Shown: piece after piece, positions 1 through 8,515 of the stretch | Position numbering within the stretch: position 1 is the first letter of the stretch | Layout: each line of letters starts with the position of its first letter | Source of the DNA: an uncultured Paracoccaceae bacterium | GTDB taxonomy: Bacteria; Pseudomonadota; Alphaproteobacteria; Rhodobacterales; Rhodobacteraceae | Assembly (NCBI GenBank): GCA_938028765.1 | Contig: CALIZF010000053.1 | Coordinates: forward strand, 1 to 38,208 | Length of the DNA stretch: 38,208 nt | Direction of reading: 5' to 3' | Position numbers and translations under genes: made by a program | The notes under the pieces: generated by a model | Databases searched by the model: none | Seen by the model: the letters and a program-made list of their open reading frames with translations, nothing else | Told to the model about the DNA's origin: nothing

Positions 1-1
1 G

Positions 2-496
2 CTGACGGCGCCGTCAGCCCCGGCGCCCGGCGACGCCGTCGCCAATCCCTTCGCCCCCACCCACGCGCCCGCACTGCCGCAGCCTGGCGCGGCCGCCCCG
101 GTGCCGGCGCTGTTGCCCGCCTTCGAGGAGGACGAGCGCGCGCTTGGCCTCGATACCGCCGGCCGACGCGAGATCCAGGGTCGCCTCGCGGCCATCGGAT
201 ACGATCCCGGCGGGGCGGACGGACGGTTCGGTCCGCGGTCGCGCGCGGCGATCGCGGCCTGGCAGGGCGCGCAGGGGGTTCTGGGGACCGGCTTCGTCAG
301 CGCCCAGCACCTGCAGGCACTGCGGGCGCAGTCGCAGGCGGCCTATCCGGGCTGGCTGGCGGCGAACCCGCCGCCGCGCGCGGCCGCCGCGCGGGCGGGC
401 GGCAACCGCAGCCGAAGCCCGCAGACAGGCGCTCCCTGTTCGGTGCGCACGACCGACCATCTCGGCCGTCGGCGGCCGGAATGCGACCTGCGCTGA
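2..496 (+). CDS. C-terminal part of a peptidoglycan-binding-domain protein (5' end outside window)
   Basis: The frame is open from the first bases of the window to a TGA at 494-496, so only the last ~164 residues are seen. A Pro/Ala-rich linker (residues ~1-35 of the visible part) is followed by one peptidoglycan-binding type 1 repeat, recognisable from REIQGRLAAIGYDPGGADG and the following RFGPRSRAAIAAWQ. The tail is Arg/Ala-rich, with two cysteines near the end. In Rhodobacteraceae such a C-terminal repeat often ends caspase-like (peptidase C14) or other periplasmic proteins. That is family memory; the catalytic part lies outside the window, so no enzymatic role can be assigned. It is followed after 57 bases by alr on the same strand. 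Confidence 0.7.
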   Translation: MTAPSAPAPGDAVANPFAPTHAPALPQPGAAAPVPALLPAFEEDERALGLDTAGRREIQGRLAAIGYDPGGADGRFGPRSRAAIAAWQGAQGVLGTGFVSAQHLQALRAQSQAAYPGWLAANPPPRAAAARAGGNRSRSPQTGAPCSVRTTDHLGRRRPECDLR

Positions 497-553
497 GCCC
501 GGCCGGATCGGTTTCCGCTTGACCCCGGCCGACGGCGTGGCAGAACGCGCGCC

Positions 554-1603
554 ATGCCGGGCGGGACCCTGACCATCGACCTCGACGCCATCGCGGCCAA
601 CTGGCGCGCGCTCGACCGGATGTCGGGGCAGGGGGTGCAGACGGCGGCGGTGGTGAAGGCGGATGCCTATGGCCTCGGCGCGGCGCGGGTCGCACGGGCG
701 CTCGCGCAGGCCGGCGCGCGCCGGTTCTTCGTGGCCCTGGCCGACGAAGGCGTGGCGCTGCGCGCGGCTCTGGGGCCGGGGCCGCAGATCTGCGTGCTGG
801 CCGGGCACATGTCGGGCGACACCGACATGCTGGGCGACCTCGACCTGACGCCCATGCTGAACTCGCTGGACCAGATCACCCGGCATTTCGAGACCCTGCC
901 GGGCCGGCCCTTCGGCGTGCAGCTCGACACCGGGATGAACCGGCTGGGCATGGAGCCGGCAGAATGGCAGGCGGTCGCGCCGATCGTCCTCGAGGCGCGG
1001 CCGGAGCTTCTGATGAGCCACCTCGCCTGCGCCGACGAGCCGGGCCACCCGATGAACGACGCCCAGCTTGCCGCCTTCCATGCGATGACCGACGGCACCG
1101 GGGTGCCGCGGTCCCTGGCGGCGACGGGGGGAATCCTCCTCGGCCCCGACTACCATTTCGACCTCACGCGGCCGGGGATCGGGCTTTACGGCGGGCTGCC
1201 CTTCGCGGACGCGGCACCTGCGGTGCGCCTTTCCCTGTCGGTCGTGCAGACGCGCGAGGTCGCGGCGGGCGAGACGGTGGGCTATGGCTGCACCTGGACG
1301 GCCGAGATCCCCTCGACGATCGCCACCGTCGCGGCCGGCTATGCCGACGGCCTCATGCGGGGGCTGTCGAATGCCGCCACGCTCTGGGCCGGGGACACGC
1401 CCTGCCCGGTGGTGGGACGGGTGTCGATGGATCTGATCACGGTCGATGTCACGCATCTCGACGAGGTGCCGGCCGAGCTGGACATCCTCGGCCCCATGCA
1501 GGGGCCCGACGCGCTGGCGGCCGCCGCGGGGACGATCGGCTACGAGGTTCTGACGGCCCTCGGTCCGCGCTACCGGCGCGTCTATGCAGGCGGTCGGGCA
1601 TGA
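554..1603 (+). CDS. alr: Alanine racemase
   Basis: PLP enzyme that interconverts L- and D-alanine in the cytoplasm to supply D-Ala for peptidoglycan. It has 349 residues, slightly short for the family. The PLP lysine is K35 in VVKADAYG near the N-terminus, and the second catalytic base is Y244 in VGYGCTW of the C-terminal beta domain, followed by the conserved [13 protein letters not shown] segment. The ATG at 554 gives the usual N-terminus ([14 protein letters not shown], the start of the alr barrel). The ribosome site in front is weak. The stop overlaps the start of mlaE (ATGA), so the two are translationally coupled and probably form an operon with mlaF. The enzyme looks intact. Confidence 0.96.
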   Translation: MPGGTLTIDLDAIAANWRALDRMSGQGVQTAAVVKADAYGLGAARVARALAQAGARRFFVALADEGVALRAALGPGPQICVLAGHMSGDTDMLGDLDLTPMLNSLDQITRHFETLPGRPFGVQLDTGMNRLGMEPAEWQAVAPIVLEARPELLMSHLACADEPGHPMNDAQLAAFHAMTDGTGVPRSLAATGGILLGPDYHFDLTRPGIGLYGGLPFADAAPAVRLSLSVVQTREVAAGETVGYGCTWTAEIPSTIATVAAGYADGLMRGLSNAATLWAGDTPCPVVGRVSMDLITVDVTHLDEVPAELDILGPMQGPDALAAAAGTIGYEVLTALGPRYRRVYAGGRA

Positions 1604-2385
1604 GCGGCGTCCTTCTTCCGCTCGCCGCGCTCGGGCAGGGGGTTCTGGCCGTCCTGGCGCTGGTGGGGCGGCTCGCGCTCTTCGCCGCATCGGCGGTCAG
1701 CCACCTTGTGCGCCCGCCCTTCTACCTGCGCGAGTTCGCCCAGCAGGTGGTGCAGATCGGCTGGCTGTCCTTGCCGGTGGTCGGGCTGACGGCGCTGTTC
1801 ACCGGCGGGGCGCTTGCGCTGCAGATCTATTCGGGCGGCGCGCGCTTTTCGGCCGAGGCGGTGGTGCCCTCGATCGTCGCCATCGGGATGGTGCGCGAGC
1901 TTGGGCCGGTTCTCGGCGGGCTGATGGTGGCCGCGCGCGTCGCCTCGTCCATCGCGGCCGAGATCGGCACCATGAAGGTGACCGAACAGATCGACGCGCT
2001 GGTGACGCTTTCCACCAACCCCACGAAATACCTCGTCGTTCCGCGCGTCCTCGCGGCGACGCTGGCGGTGCCGGTGCTGGTCGGCGTGGGCGACGTGATC
2101 GGGATCATGGGCGGGTTCATCGTCGGGGTGACGCGGCTCGACTTCAACGCGGCCGCCTACCTGAAGAACACCGCCGACTTTCTCGAGGTCGGCGACGTGG
2201 CCTCGGGTCTGGTGAAGGGGGCGGCGTTCGGGTTCATCGTGGCGCTGATGGGCTGCTGGCACGGCATGAATTCGGGTCGCGGCGCGCAGGGCGTGGGGCG
2301 GGCGACCAAGGCTGCGGTGGTGGGCGCGTCGGTGATGATCTTTGCCGCGAACTATGTCCTGACCGAGGTGTTCTTCGCGCGATGA
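1600..2385 (+). CDS. mlaE: MlaE-type ABC transporter permease
   Basis: Inner-membrane permease of an Mla-type lipid transporter, which moves phospholipid between inner and outer membranes. It has 261 residues. A hydrophobic N-terminus is followed by the MlaE domain, with several membrane segments and the family's signature stretch [14 protein letters not shown] plus [15 protein letters not shown] in the middle. The ATG at 1600 overlaps the alr stop as ATGA. The same frame is open far upstream inside alr, but that part is only alr read in another frame. The stop overlaps the start of mlaF as ATGA. No mlaD (substrate-binding MCE protein) follows; the next gene is convergent dusA, so the remaining subunits must be encoded elsewhere. 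Confidence 0.93.
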   Translation: MSGVLLPLAALGQGVLAVLALVGRLALFAASAVSHLVRPPFYLREFAQQVVQIGWLSLPVVGLTALFTGGALALQIYSGGARFSAEAVVPSIVAIGMVRELGPVLGGLMVAARVASSIAAEIGTMKVTEQIDALVTLSTNPTKYLVVPRVLAATLAVPVLVGVGDVIGIMGGFIVGVTRLDFNAAAYLKNTADFLEVGDVASGLVKGAAFGFIVALMGCWHGMNSGRGAQGVGRATKAAVVGASVMIFAANYVLTEVFFAR

Positions 2386-3128
2386 TCGAGCTTTCTGGCG
2401 TGCAGAAGGCGTTCGGCGCGAACCGGGTGCTGCAGGGGGTGGACCTTGCCGTGGCCTCGGGCGAAAGCCTTGTGGTGATCGGCGGATCGGGCACGGGCAA
2501 ATCGGTGCTGCTGAAGTGCATCCTCGGCCTTGTCCGGCACGACGCCGGCACCATCCGGCTGGACGGCGAGGATGTGACGAAGGCCGAACGCGACCCGTTC
2601 CTTGCGAAGTTCGGGATGCTGTTCCAGGGTGGCGCTCTCTTCGACAGCCTGCGGGTGTGGGAGAACGTGGCCTTCCGCCTCGTCCGCGGCCCCGGCCGGC
2701 GGCCGCGGGCCGAGGCGCGGACAATCGCGCTGGAAAAGCTGCGCCGCGTGGGCCTCGGCCCGCAGGTGGCCGACCTCTACCCGGCCGAGCTTTCGGGGGG
2801 GATGCAGAAGCGCGCGGGGCTTGCGCGCGCCATCGCCGCCGACCCCGAGGTGATCTTCTTCGACGAGCCGACCGCGGGCCTCGACCCGATCATGGCGGGC
2901 GTGATCAACGCCCTGATCCGCGAGATCGTGGTCGAGATGGGGGCGACGGCGATCACCATCACGCACGACATGACGACCGTGCGCACAGTGGCCGACCGGG
3001 TGGCGATGCTGCACGGCGGGCTGATCCGCTGGCAGGGGCCGGTTGCGGATCTGGACACGACGCCCGATCCTTACGTGCGGCAGTTCGTCGAAGGCAGCGC
3101 CGAAGGCCCGATCGAGACCCTGCGCTAG
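2382..3128 (+). CDS. mlaF: MlaF-type ABC transporter ATP-binding protein
   Basis: Cytoplasmic ATPase partner of MlaE, 248 residues. Walker A is GGSGTGKS at residues ~34-41, the ABC signature ELSGGMQKR lies in the second half, Walker B is VIFFDEPTAGLD, and the switch His is in ITITHDM. The one-base-short ATGA overlap with mlaE decides the start and points to coupled translation and 1:1 assembly. The protein has the usual length and no damaged motif. The SGGM-QKR-AGLARAI form of the signature is typical of the MlaF/Mkl group, which separates it from amino-acid or sugar importers. It ends the alr-mlaE-mlaF run; 96 bases separate it from the convergent dusA. Confidence 0.94.
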   Translation: MIELSGVQKAFGANRVLQGVDLAVASGESLVVIGGSGTGKSVLLKCILGLVRHDAGTIRLDGEDVTKAERDPFLAKFGMLFQGGALFDSLRVWENVAFRLVRGPGRRPRAEARTIALEKLRRVGLGPQVADLYPAELSGGMQKRAGLARAIAADPEVIFFDEPTAGLDPIMAGVINALIREIVVEMGATAITITHDMTTVRTVADRVAMLHGGLIRWQGPVADLDTTPDPYVRQFVEGSAEGPIETLR

Positions 3129-3224
3129 CCCGCACGGATGCGGTGCCGCCGGGCCGGCGTCGGTCTGCGGCGCGGCTGCGGCCCGCCAGGTGCCGACGGA
3201 CCGCGGGCGCGCAGTCCGCCGCCG

Positions 3225-4211
3225 TCAGGCGGCGCCCGCCAGCCCTTCCAGCGCCGCAGCGTAGTCGTCCAGCCCCGCGCCGGGGCGCGCGCCGGCCTCG
3301 CTCAGGGCGCGCCGCCAGGCGCGCGCGCCGGGGCGGCCCGCGAAGAGGCCCAGCATGTGCCGCGTCACCGCGTGCAGCCGTCCGCCCGCGGCAAGGTGGC
3401 GGGCGATCGGGCCGCGCATCGCAATGGCCGCGTCGAGCGGGGTTGCACAGGGATCGGGCGCCCCCCAAAGGGTGCTGTCCGCCCGTCCGAGGATCGCCCA
3501 TGGATCGTGGTAGGCCGCGCGCCCCACCATGACGCCGTCGAGCCCGGCGGCGAGCATCGCGCGTGCGGCGACGAGGTTCCCGATCCCGCCGTTGATCGAC
3601 AACGTCAGGTCCGGGAACCGCGCGCGCATCGCCAGCACGAGCGGATGGTCGAGCGGCGGGATCTCGCGGTTCTCCCGCGGCGACAGGCCCTTGAGCCACG
3701 CCTTGCGGGCGTGCACGATCACATGCGCGGCACCGGCGTCGCGCACGGCGGTGATGAACCGCGGCAGCGCCTCGGCGGGGTCCTGGTCGTCCACGCCGAT
3801 GCGGCACTTGACCGTGACCGGCAGGGGCTGTGCCTCTGCCATGGCAGCGACGCAGGCGGCGGCCAGGTCGGGCGTCTGCATCAGGATCGCCCCGAAGCAG
3901 CCGGATTGCACCCGGTCGGACGGACAGCCGCAGTTGAGGTTGATCGCGGCATAGCCGAAGCCTGCGCCGATCCGCGCCGCCTCGGCCAGTTGCGCGGGGT
4001 CGGAGCCGCCGAGCTGGAGAACCACCCGCCCTTCGGCCGGATCGAAGGCCAGAAGGCGGTCGCGGTCGCCGTGGATGACGGCTGCGGCCGTCACCATCTC
4101 GGTATAAAGCTCGGCGCGCCGCGACAGTGTGCGGTGGAATAGCCGGCAGTTCCGGTCGGTCCAGTCCATCATCGGGGCGACGGACAGGCGGTGCGGCTGG
4201 CCCTCGGTCAT
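3225..4211 (-). CDS. dusA: tRNA-dihydrouridine synthase A
   Basis: FMN enzyme that reduces uridine to dihydrouridine in the D-loop of tRNA. It has 328 residues. The N-terminus LSVAPMMDWTDRNCR is the FMN-binding opening of the Dus barrel. NLNCGCPSDRVQSGCFGAIL carries the catalytic cysteine and is the DusA form of the motif. CRIGVDD, VIVHARKAWLKGLSPRENR and INGGI mark the later barrel strands. The ATG at 4211 was chosen because it puts MTEGQPHRLSVAPM in family register; the open frame extends 71 codons further upstream, but that stretch is Arg-rich and shows no family similarity. It stands alone and is convergent with mlaF. Confidence 0.95.
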   Translation of the reverse strand: MTEGQPHRLSVAPMMDWTDRNCRLFHRTLSRRAELYTEMVTAAAVIHGDRDRLLAFDPAEGRVVLQLGGSDPAQLAEAARIGAGFGYAAINLNCGCPSDRVQSGCFGAILMQTPDLAAACVAAMAEAQPLPVTVKCRIGVDDQDPAEALPRFITAVRDAGAAHVIVHARKAWLKGLSPRENREIPPLDHPLVLAMRARFPDLTLSINGGIGNLVAARAMLAAGLDGVMVGRAAYHDPWAILGRADSTLWGAPDPCATPLDAAIAMRGPIARHLAAGGRLHAVTRHMLGLFAGRPGARAWRRALSEAGARPGAGLDDYAAALEGLAGAA

Positions 4212-4555
4212 GTCCCTTCTGCCTTCGATCGTCTGCGCAAGCCTGCGTGCGCGCCTGCCCGCTTCCCGATGCCCTCGCAACCCCGGGGCGTGCACGGCCG
4301 ACCCGCGATCGGGCACCGCGGCCCGGGCGCCCTCAGCCCCTCGGCCCCGGTTCCCGCCACCCTGACGCGTGCCGCGGCGGCGCGGCCTGCGACACGCCGA
4401 TGCGCCGGTGGGGGCCGAGGGCACGGCGCTGCGGTCTTGCCAGGCAACCCGGGCGCCTTCCGGCCGCCGTCGCGCGCGCCACCCACTCTGCGCGCGGCTG
4501 CACCGGAGCGGGACCGGCCGTGATCGGGCAGAGGCCGCCCGGTGTTGGATTGGAC
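4212..4555. other. Non-coding gap between dusA and tRNA-Arg
   Basis: 344 bases without a supportable gene. It holds the upstream region of dusA (minus strand) and the downstream region of the tRNA. A small hairpin (CGGGC at 4525-4529 pairing with GCCCG at 4537-4541) lies about 15 bases past the tRNA 3' end and could help to end its transcript, but it has no T run. Nothing else stands out. Confidence 0.4.
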
Positions 4556-4632
4556 TGGCGCACCCGACAGGATTCGAACCTGTGACCTCTGCCTTCGGAG
4601 GGCAGCACTCTATCCAGCTGAGCTACGGGTGC
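4556..4632 (-). tRNA. tRNA-Arg (anticodon CCG)
   Basis: 77-base tRNA with CCA encoded. The 7-bp acceptor stem is perfect (GCACCCG with CGGGTGC), the discriminator is G73 and the 3' CCA is at 4556-4558. The D arm has GCTCAGCTGGATAGAG, the anticodon loop is CTCCGAA in a CTGCC/GGCAG stem, and the T arm has the GTTCGAATC-type loop closed by CAGG/CCTG pairs. The anticodon CCG reads the arginine codon CGG, which is frequent in this GC-rich genome. The gene stands alone, between dusA and the RTX gene. Confidence 0.95.
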
Positions 4633-4877
4633 CGTTGGCGCGGTGATAGGCGAACGCGGGGCAGGGCGCAACGGGAAAGTCCCGCGCTTCGCGCCCGTCA
4701 CCGCCGCTGTGGCGGACGTGGATTGCGCCTTGACCGGCAGGCACACCCTCGCAGGCGGCGGCGAGGCGCAGCTGCGTGGCGAGGGAAAGCGGCCGGGTCG
4801 GCGACGGGGCGGCAGACTGCGTCCTGCAGGTGCAGGTAGCGGCGACGCCGACCCGCGACGACGTCCTGCCGTAAGGA

Positions 4878-6137
4878 TCAGCCGAGAACGAAGTCGCCGC
4901 GGTCGAGGAATCCCGCGCCGGTCAGGGCGACCGCCATGTCGCCCGCGCCGTCGCCGTTCCAGTCCACCTCGAACCGGTCGCGCGCGACGCGCAGCTCTGC
5001 CCTGCCGCCACCTGAGAACGGGTCGCGGCCGATGAACGTAAGGTCCAGCAGCGGGCCGGGGTTGATGAAGGTGCCGCCCGGCGTCACGATCAGCGTGCCG
5101 GGGCCGCGCAGGCCCGAGAGATCAACGGCGTCCTGGCCGCGGGCGAAGTCGCCGATCGTGTCGGGGTCGCCGAAGGCGCTTTTCGTGACGTCAGAGAACA
5201 CGAAGCGGTCGCGCCCCGCGCCGCCGAAGAACAGGTCTCGGTCCGGCGCGATGCCGGTCCATGTGTGGCGGATCTCGTCGTTGCCGCGGCCGCCATAGAT
5301 CGTGTCGTCGCCCGTCCCGTCCTCGATCCGGTCGGCGCCGGCACGGCCGAACGCCAGGTCATCGCCGCCCCCGGTCTCGATCCGGTTGCGGCCGTCGGTG
5401 CCGCGGATGGTGTCGCTGCCGCTCACGGTGCGGATGTTCTCGAACCCGTCGATCATCATGCGGCCGTAGCTGCCCGCGTCCACCACATGGTCGGCGGCAG
5501 CGAGATCGACGTCGAAGGACGCGGTCTCGCCGCCCGACCCGAGGTAGAGCCAGTCGTTACCGCGGCCGCCGCGCAGCGTGTCATTGCCGCCCGCGGCGCT
5601 GATCGTGTCGTTGCCCGCGCCGCCCTCGATGAGGTCGGCCGCCCGCGTGTCGGCGCTGTATTCGCCGGCGGTGATGACATCGTTCCCGGCCCCGCCGAAC
5701 AGGCGGTCGCCCCTGGTGCTGCCGTAGATCACGTCGTCGCCGTCTGCGCCCCAGGCGCGCGACGCACCGCCCCCAAGGTGGATCTGGTCGTTTCCCGCGC
5801 CGCCCCAGACGGTATCGCGCCCGGTGCCCGATCCGGCCGAAATGTTGTCGTTCCCGTCGCCGCCGTGAATGATGTCGCTGCCGTCCTCGCCCTGCAGCGT
5901 GTCATCGTCCGCGCCGCCGTCGAGAAGGTCGTCCCCCCCGCCTCCGCGCAGCCAGTCCGACCCCGCCTCGCCGAAGAGCGAATCCGGCCCGTCACCGCCG
6001 TCGAGGCTGTCGTTCCCGCCGCCGCCGGCGAACCGGTCGGCCCCCGCCCCGGTCGTGCCCGGCTTGATGCGGAACTCGTCCGCGGCTGCCGTGCCGGTGA
6101 CGTCGTCTGCCTCGTCCGCGTTCAGGAAATATGCCAT
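4878..6137 (-). CDS. RTX (hemolysin-type calcium-binding) repeat protein, probable type I secretion substrate
   Basis: 419 residues, acidic and Gly/Asp/Asn-rich. Almost the whole protein consists of RTX nonapeptide repeats of the GGxGxDxLx type (for example GGAGNDQIHLGG, GGRGNDWLYLGSGG, GGRGNDEIRHTW), which fold as a calcium-binding parallel beta roll outside the cell. No N-terminal signal peptide is visible. The C-terminal ~120 residues (FGGAGRDRFVFSDV, then DTIGDFARGQDAVDLSGL) resemble the serralysin-type C-terminal module that carries the type I secretion signal; the last residues are DFVLG. There is no protease HExxH or other enzymatic domain, so its function is unknown. The ATG at 6137 was preferred over an in-frame GTG at 6152 because a strong GGAGGGG lies 6 bases before it. 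It lies 61 bases downstream of sufS on the same strand, so read-through from the suf operon is possible. Confidence 0.88.
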   Translation of the reverse strand: MAYFLNADEADDVTGTAAADEFRIKPGTTGAGADRFAGGGGNDSLDGGDGPDSLFGEAGSDWLRGGGGDDLLDGGADDDTLQGEDGSDIIHGGDGNDNISAGSGTGRDTVWGGAGNDQIHLGGGASRAWGADGDDVIYGSTRGDRLFGGAGNDVITAGEYSADTRAADLIEGGAGNDTISAAGGNDTLRGGRGNDWLYLGSGGETASFDVDLAAADHVVDAGSYGRMMIDGFENIRTVSGSDTIRGTDGRNRIETGGGDDLAFGRAGADRIEDGTGDDTIYGGRGNDEIRHTWTGIAPDRDLFFGGAGRDRFVFSDVTKSAFGDPDTIGDFARGQDAVDLSGLRGPGTLIVTPGGTFINPGPLLDLTFIGRDPFSGGGRAELRVARDRFEVDWNGDGAGDMAVALTGAGFLDRGDFVLG

Positions 6138-6198
6138 CGCCCACCCCTCCACCGCCGACGCACCTTAGCACAGGCGCGCCGGGGCCGCGCGGCGATTG

Positions 6199-7431
6199 TC
6201 AGCCGAAAAGGTCGCGGGCGAACTCCAGCGCGGAAATCAGCGCATCGACCTCGTCGAGCGTGTTGTAGACGGCGAAGGAGGCGCGGCACGTCGCGGTGAC
6301 CCCGAGGTGCGCCATCAGCGGCATTGCGCAATGGGTTCCGGCGCGGACGGCGATGCCGCGCTTGTCGAGAACGGTCGAGATATCGTGCGCGTGCGCGGCG
6401 CCGTCGAGCGTGAAGCTGAAGATCGCGCCCTTGCCCGGTGCATTCCCCTGCACATGCAGCCAGTTGAGCCCCGCCATCCGCGCTTGCGCATGGTCCCGCA
6501 GGCGTGCTTCGTGCGCGGCGATCCGGTCCATCCCGAGCGCCATCATCCACTCGAGCGCCACGCCCAGACCGATCTGGTTGACGATCCCGGGTGTCCCCGC
6601 CTCGAACTTCATCGGCGGATCGTTCCATGTGACGAAGTCGCGGGCGACCTCGCGGATCATGTCGCCGCCACCTAGGAAGGGGCGCATCTCGGCCATCCGC
6701 TCGGCCCGGATGAAGATCGCGCCCGACCCCGAGGGGCCATAGAGCTTGTGGCCCGTGACCGCGTAGAAGTCGCAGCCGATCGCGGTCACGTCCACGGGCA
6801 TGTGCACGGCGGCCTGGCTGCCGTCCACCAGCACCGGCACCCCCTTCGCCCGCGCGCCCGCGCAGATCGCGGCCACATCGACCACGGTCCCGGTCACGTT
6901 CGACATGTGGGTGACAGCGATCAGCCGCGTCCGCGGCCCGATGGCGTCGATCACCGCCTGCGGGTCGAGCGAGCCGTCCGGCGCACAGTCCACCCATTTC
7001 AGCACCACGCCCTGCCGTTCGCGCAGGAAGTGCCATGGCACGATGTTGGCGTGGTGTTCGAGGATCGACAGCACCACCTCGTCGCCGGGGCCGAGGCGCG
7101 GCGCGGCCCAGCCGTAGGACACAAGGTTGATCCCCTCGGTCGTGCCGGTGGTGAACACGATCTCGTCCTCGCGGGCCGCGTTCAGGAACCGCCGGACGAT
7201 GCCGCGCACCGCCTCGTAGCGCTCGGTGGCGATGGTGGACAGGGTGTGCAGCCCGCGGTGGACATTCGCATAATCCTGCGCATAGCCCTGCGCGACCGCG
7301 TCGATCACGCATTGCGGCTTCTGCGCAGAAGCACCGTTGTCGAGATAGACCAGCGGCCGGCCGTTGACCTTGCGCGACAGGATCGGGAACTGCGCGCGGA
7401 TCGCCGCGACGTCGATCGGATCAGCGCGCAC
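6199..7431 (-). CDS. sufS: Cysteine desulfurase SufS
   Basis: PLP enzyme that takes sulfur from cysteine and passes it as persulfide to the Suf scaffold. It has 410 residues, the length of group II desulfurases. Visible motifs are VYLDNGASAQKP near the N-terminus, TTGTTEGINLV (phosphate binding), SILEHHANIVPW, the PLP lysine in VTGHKLYGPSGSG and the catalytic cysteine in VRAGTHCAMPLM. It starts with GTG at 7431, overlapping the end of the upstream yip1-like gene by 11 bases, so it is translationally coupled as the last suf gene. The usual downstream partners (sufT/DUF59 and sufA) are not here; an RTX gene follows. Confidence 0.95.
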   Translation of the reverse strand: MRADPIDVAAIRAQFPILSRKVNGRPLVYLDNGASAQKPQCVIDAVAQGYAQDYANVHRGLHTLSTIATERYEAVRGIVRRFLNAAREDEIVFTTGTTEGINLVSYGWAAPRLGPGDEVVLSILEHHANIVPWHFLRERQGVVLKWVDCAPDGSLDPQAVIDAIGPRTRLIAVTHMSNVTGTVVDVAAICAGARAKGVPVLVDGSQAAVHMPVDVTAIGCDFYAVTGHKLYGPSGSGAIFIRAERMAEMRPFLGGGDMIREVARDFVTWNDPPMKFEAGTPGIVNQIGLGVALEWMMALGMDRIAAHEARLRDHAQARMAGLNWLHVQGNAPGKGAIFSFTLDGAAHAHDISTVLDKRGIAVRAGTHCAMPLMAHLGVTATCRASFAVYNTLDEVDALISALEFARDLFG

Positions 7432-8008
7432 CGCCCGGCCCCCCGAACAACATCGACAGCAGGATGGCCAGCACCATGGCCGCGCCGAGGATCGACGCGA
7501 TGATCCCGACCAGCACCCGCCGCATCGACCGGAATCCGTGCAGCTCGGCCACGAAGGCGGTCATGAGCCACAGGAACAGGACGAGGCCCGCGATCGACAG
7601 AAGGTCGGCCACCGGCGGCAGGATCAGCAGCGCCACAAGCTGCAGCGCCTGCACCACGACCAGCACGAACTGCAGCCAGACGACCAGAAGCAGCGCATCG
7701 CCGAACCTGCCCCGCCCGCCCATCCGGCGGCCGATGTGGTGGACGCCCAGCACCGTCACGACCAGAACGAGATACTGGAACGCCGCTGTCATCAAGGGGC
7801 TGGGCAGCGCCGTGCCGCCGCCCTGCCGCGCCGCCATCAGGCTGAAGGTCAGATGCGCAAGGATTGCCGAGATCACGGCGATCACCGCCGCACCGATCCA
7901 GGCCGCCTGCGCGGGGATGTTGGCCCGCATCAGGCGCTGCGCGGTGCCGCGCGCGTCGCGCAGCGTGTCTTTCACGAGCCCGGCAAGGAAGGGCAGCGTC
8001 AGGTCCAT
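7421..8008 (-). CDS. Yip1-like integral membrane protein (second of a pair)
   Basis: 195 residues with about five hydrophobic segments (AAWIGAAVIAVISAILAHL, FQYLVLVVTVLGVHHIG, DALLLVVWLQFVLVVVQALQ, LLILPPVADLLSIAGLVLFL and VLVGIIASILGAAMVLAIL). The layout and the GGRGRFGDALLLVVWLQ stretch fit the Yip1 domain family of small inner-membrane proteins, whose role in bacteria is unknown. Its start overlaps the stop of the upstream paralog as TGATG, and its end overlaps sufS by 11 bases, so it is embedded in the suf operon. The conserved placement suggests a link to Fe-S assembly or its sulfur or iron supply, but that is inference. Confidence 0.82.
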   Translation of the reverse strand: MDLTLPFLAGLVKDTLRDARGTAQRLMRANIPAQAAWIGAAVIAVISAILAHLTFSLMAARQGGGTALPSPLMTAAFQYLVLVVTVLGVHHIGRRMGGRGRFGDALLLVVWLQFVLVVVQALQLVALLILPPVADLLSIAGLVLFLWLMTAFVAELHGFRSMRRVLVGIIASILGAAMVLAILLSMLFGGPGGAR

Positions 8009-8511
8009 CAGGCGCCTCCGGGCGGGGCGGGCGCGCGTTCGGCCTCGGCCAGCGCGCTCAGCCACAGAAACAGGAAGGCCAGAAGAACCGCAAGCCCCGT
8101 CAGCGTCAGCGCCGGCCCCGGCCCTACGAAGCCGGCGACAAGGCCCTGCAACAGCATCAGCGGCGATACCGCCAGCAGCGACCAGAACAGCGCCATCCGC
8201 GCGCCGAACCATGTGCCGCGCCCGCCCATGGCACGCGCCGCAATGTGGCTCGCCCCGGCGACCAGGTAGGCCAGGAGCGGGACGATGAACAGCGTGCCCA
8301 TCAACGCCCCCCCGACCCGCGCATCGAGCGGCACCGAGGGGTCGAGATGCGCGGCCCGCGACAGGCCGGGCCACTGCGCGACGAAGATAAGCAGGCAGGC
8401 CGCGAACAGCACGGCCAGCGCCCGGTCCTCGCGCGGGCCGGCGTCGAGATGCGCGCGCATCACGCCGCGCGGGTCGCGCCAGGTGCGCAGGATTCGGGCG
8501 GTGACGGACAT
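8008..8511 (-). CDS. Yip1-like integral membrane protein (first of a pair)
   Basis: 167 residues with four to five hydrophobic segments (ALAVLFAACLLIFVAQWPGL, GALMGTLFIVPLLAYLVAGA, ARMALFWSLLAVSPLMLLQG and LTLTGLAVLLAFLFLWLSAL) between a short Arg-rich N-terminus and an Ala/Pro C-terminus. The AARAMGGRGTWFGARMALFWSLL core matches the GGRGRFGDALLLVVWLQ core of its neighbour, so the two are distant paralogs of the Yip1 type. The ATG at 8511 lies 4 bases after the sufD stop and gives MSVTARILRTW; an upstream in-frame Met would run into sufD. Function unknown. The position between sufD and sufS suggests co-expression with the Fe-S machinery. Confidence 0.8.
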   Translation of the reverse strand: MSVTARILRTWRDPRGVMRAHLDAGPREDRALAVLFAACLLIFVAQWPGLSRAAHLDPSVPLDARVGGALMGTLFIVPLLAYLVAGASHIAARAMGGRGTWFGARMALFWSLLAVSPLMLLQGLVAGFVGPGPALTLTGLAVLLAFLFLWLSALAEAERAPAPPGGA

Positions 8512-8515
8512 GTGC

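Noticed and set aside
964-1599. A longer mlaE with an N-terminal extension inside alr
   Set aside because: The extension is alr sequence in another frame, Arg/Gly-rich and without membrane or MlaE similarity; the ATGA start at 1600 fits the family.
4212-4424. Longer N-terminus for dusA
   Set aside because: The additional 71 residues are Arg/Ala-rich and lie before the conserved Dus opening.
4878-6137. CRISPR-like or tandem DNA repeat array
   Set aside because: The periodicity is that of RTX nonapeptides within one open frame; the repeats are protein-level and diverged in DNA.
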